Shown here piece after piece: positions 5,762 to 6,791 of a stretch of DNA of 6,791 nt. A program made the position numbers and the translations under genes. The notes beneath the pieces were generated by a model, which had not been told where the DNA came from, ran no database searches, and worked only from the letters and a program-made list of their open reading frames with translations. This stretch comes from Galbitalea sp036495225 (GTDB taxonomy: Bacteria; Actinomycetota; Actinomycetes; Actinomycetales; Microbacteriaceae). The stretch is taken from NCBI GenBank assembly GCA_036495225.1, contig DASXNG010000188.1, forward strand, positions 1 to 6,791, in the 5' to 3' direction. Positions within the stretch are counted from its first letter, which is position 1; every line of letters starts with the position of its first letter.

Positions 5762-6373
5762 GTGCAGATCCGAGAACTCAAGATATCGGACGCATATGAA
5801 ATCACGCCACGCCAGTTTCGCGATGACCGCGGTGTCTTCCTCGAGACCTATCGTTTCGATCGGCTGGCTGAGGTCGTCGGCCATTCGCTCGACCTTCGTC
5901 AGGCAAACACCTCTGTGTCACGCCGGGGCGTTGTTCGCGGCATCCATTTCGCTGATGTTCCTCCGGGCCAGGCGAAATACGTGAGCGTGACTCGCGGCGC
6001 GATGCTCGACTTCATCGTGGACATCCGGGTGGGCTCGCCTACCTTCGGCGAATGGGACTCGGTTCTGCTCGACGATGTGGATCGTCGAGCGGCGTATGTG
6101 GCAGAGGGTCTCGGCCACGCGGTCGTCGCGCTGACCGACGACGCAACGATGAGCTACTTCGTTTCGGATGTCTACAACCCGCAGCGGGAGCACGGCGTTT
6201 CCCCGCTCGACCCGGACATCGCGCTGGCTCTTCCCACCGATATCGGTGACCTTCTGTTGTCCCCTGTCGACTCATCCGCCCCCACGTTGGCGGCCGCCGC
6301 CGAGGCGGGGCTCCTACCCGACTGGAATAGACTGCGTCAGTATTACGCCGAGTTGCGCGTTACGGGGAGCTGA
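5762..6373 (+). CDS. rmlC: dTDP-4-dehydrorhamnose 3,5-epimerase (RmlC)
   Basis: RmlC epimerises C3 and C5 of dTDP-4-keto-6-deoxyglucose, the third step of the rhamnose route, giving the substrate of RmlD. The protein has 203 residues, normal for this cupin-fold dimer. Visible motifs are FRDDRGVFLETYR (19-31), VVRGIHFADVPPGQAKYVSV (57-76), GAMLDFIVDIRVGSPTFGEW (79-98) and GLGHAVVALTDDATMSYFVSDVYNP (116-140). His62, Lys72 and Tyr132 stand at the positions of the active-site residues of the M. tuberculosis enzyme. The GTG at 5762 is chosen because MQIRELKISDAYEI is a standard N-terminus and the -10 box is correctly placed. It diverges from rmlB and is followed four bases later by rmlA, so the four enzymes of one pathway are split over two divergent units. 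Confidence 0.95.
   Translation: MQIRELKISDAYEITPRQFRDDRGVFLETYRFDRLAEVVGHSLDLRQANTSVSRRGVVRGIHFADVPPGQAKYVSVTRGAMLDFIVDIRVGSPTFGEWDSVLLDDVDRRAAYVAEGLGHAVVALTDDATMSYFVSDVYNPQREHGVSPLDPDIALALPTDIGDLLLSPVDSSAPTLAAAAEAGLLPDWNRLRQYYAELRVTGS
6364..6369 (+). promoter_or_regulatory. Ribosome binding site of rmlA
   Basis: GGGGAG ends eight bases before the ATG of rmlA and lies inside the last codons of rmlC. This differs from rmlC itself, which has no such site, and fits a second gene on the same mRNA. Confidence 0.7.
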
Positions 6374-6377
6374 GGCC

Positions 6378-6791
6378 ATGCGCGGAATAATTCTCGCCGG
6401 CGGCAGCGGAAGCAGGCTGTGGCCGATCACCAAGGGCATCTCGAAGCAACTGATGCCGATCTTCGACAAACCGATGATCTACTACCCGTTGTCCACGCTC
6501 ATGATGGCGGGCATTCGCGACATTCTCGTGATCACCACCCCCGAATACAACGCGCAGTTCAAGGCGCTGCTCGGCGATGGCGCGAGCCTCGGTGTCAGGA
6601 TCGAATACGCGGTACAGCCGTCGCCGGACGGTCTCGCGCAGGCGTTCATTATCGGCGAGGAGTTCATCGGTGACGAGTCGGTGGCCCTCGTCCTCGGCGA
6701 CAACATTTTTCACGGCGCGGGCCTCCAGCCAACGCTGCTGCACCATGGTGAGATTCACGGTGGGCTGATCTTTGCGTACCAGGTGGCCAAC
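6378..6791 (+). CDS. rmlA: Glucose-1-phosphate thymidylyltransferase (RmlA), N-terminal part; 3' end outside window
   Basis: RmlA joins dTTP and glucose-1-phosphate to dTDP-glucose, the first and usually feedback-inhibited step of the rhamnose route. The frame runs open from ATG 6378 to the last base, giving 138 of the usual 290 or so residues. The nucleotide-binding loop is LAGGSGSRLWPIT (6-18) with R13, then K23 and QLMPIFDKPMIYYPLSTLMMAGIRDIL (24-50). These are followed by the base- and sugar-binding segments QPSPDGLAQAF (80-90) and LGDNIFHG (106-113) with metal-binding D108. Ser replaces the more common Thr in GSGTRL, and Trp-Pro follows where many proteobacterial RmlA have His-Pro. KPMIYYPLSTLM identifies RmlA rather than a mannose-1-phosphate guanylyltransferase. 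It starts four bases after the rmlC stop behind a good ribosome binding site. Confidence 0.95.
   Translation, partial: MRGIILAGGSGSRLWPITKGISKQLMPIFDKPMIYYPLSTLMMAGIRDILVITTPEYNAQFKALLGDGASLGVRIEYAVQPSPDGLAQAFIIGEEFIGDESVALVLGDNIFHGAGLQPTLLHHGEIHGGLIFAYQVAN

Noticed and set aside
1..6791. Mobile element, CRISPR array, tRNA/rRNA, toxin-antitoxin or defence system
   Set aside because: I found no transposase or integrase motifs, no regularly spaced repeats with spacers, no cloverleaf-like sequence and no small gene pair. Almost the whole window is accounted for by housekeeping and rhamnose genes.

Overview
The window is ordinary chromosomal sequence from a high-GC Gram-positive bacterium, most probably an actinobacterium of the order Micrococcales and perhaps the family Microbacteriaceae. 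The reasons are the GC-rich coding sequence, the purK-purE-LCP gene order, an LCP protein with an actinobacterial-type N-terminal membrane region, and genes that appear to be transcribed leaderlessly from TANNNT -10 boxes. The taxonomic call is inference; no rRNA or other marker is present.

Left part, + strand: the 3' part of purK (1-553), then a 188-base spacer (554-741), purE (751-1245), and a gene for a LytR-CpsA-Psr (LCP) cell-wall glycopolymer transferase (1242-2615) whose start overlaps the purE stop. PurK and PurE carry out two successive steps of de novo purine synthesis (AIR to N5-CAIR to CAIR). The spacer holds GC-rich inverted and direct repeats. It also holds a 14-bp perfect palindrome immediately upstream of a putative leaderless promoter for purE.

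Middle and right part: three genes on the - strand read leftward from a divergent promoter region at 5640-5761: rmlB (TTG start), rmlD (start overlaps the rmlB stop by one base) and a family-4-type glycosyltransferase. The last gene ends only 13 bases from the convergent LCP stop. On the other side of the promoter region, rmlC and rmlA run rightward on the + strand, and rmlA is cut by the window end. RmlA, RmlB, RmlC and RmlD are the complete four-enzyme route from glucose-1-phosphate to dTDP-L-rhamnose.

Taken together, the genes make activated rhamnose, include a transferase that could add a sugar to a wall glycan, and include an LCP enzyme that could attach a finished glycopolymer to peptidoglycan. 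A comparable neighbourhood is known in mycobacteria, where rmlD, a rhamnosyltransferase gene (wbbL), an lcp gene and purE/purK lie close together. I saw no mobile element, tRNA, rRNA, CRISPR array or defence system, and no clear evidence of a new system. The least explained parts are the repeat-rich purK-purE spacer and the two short promoter regions.
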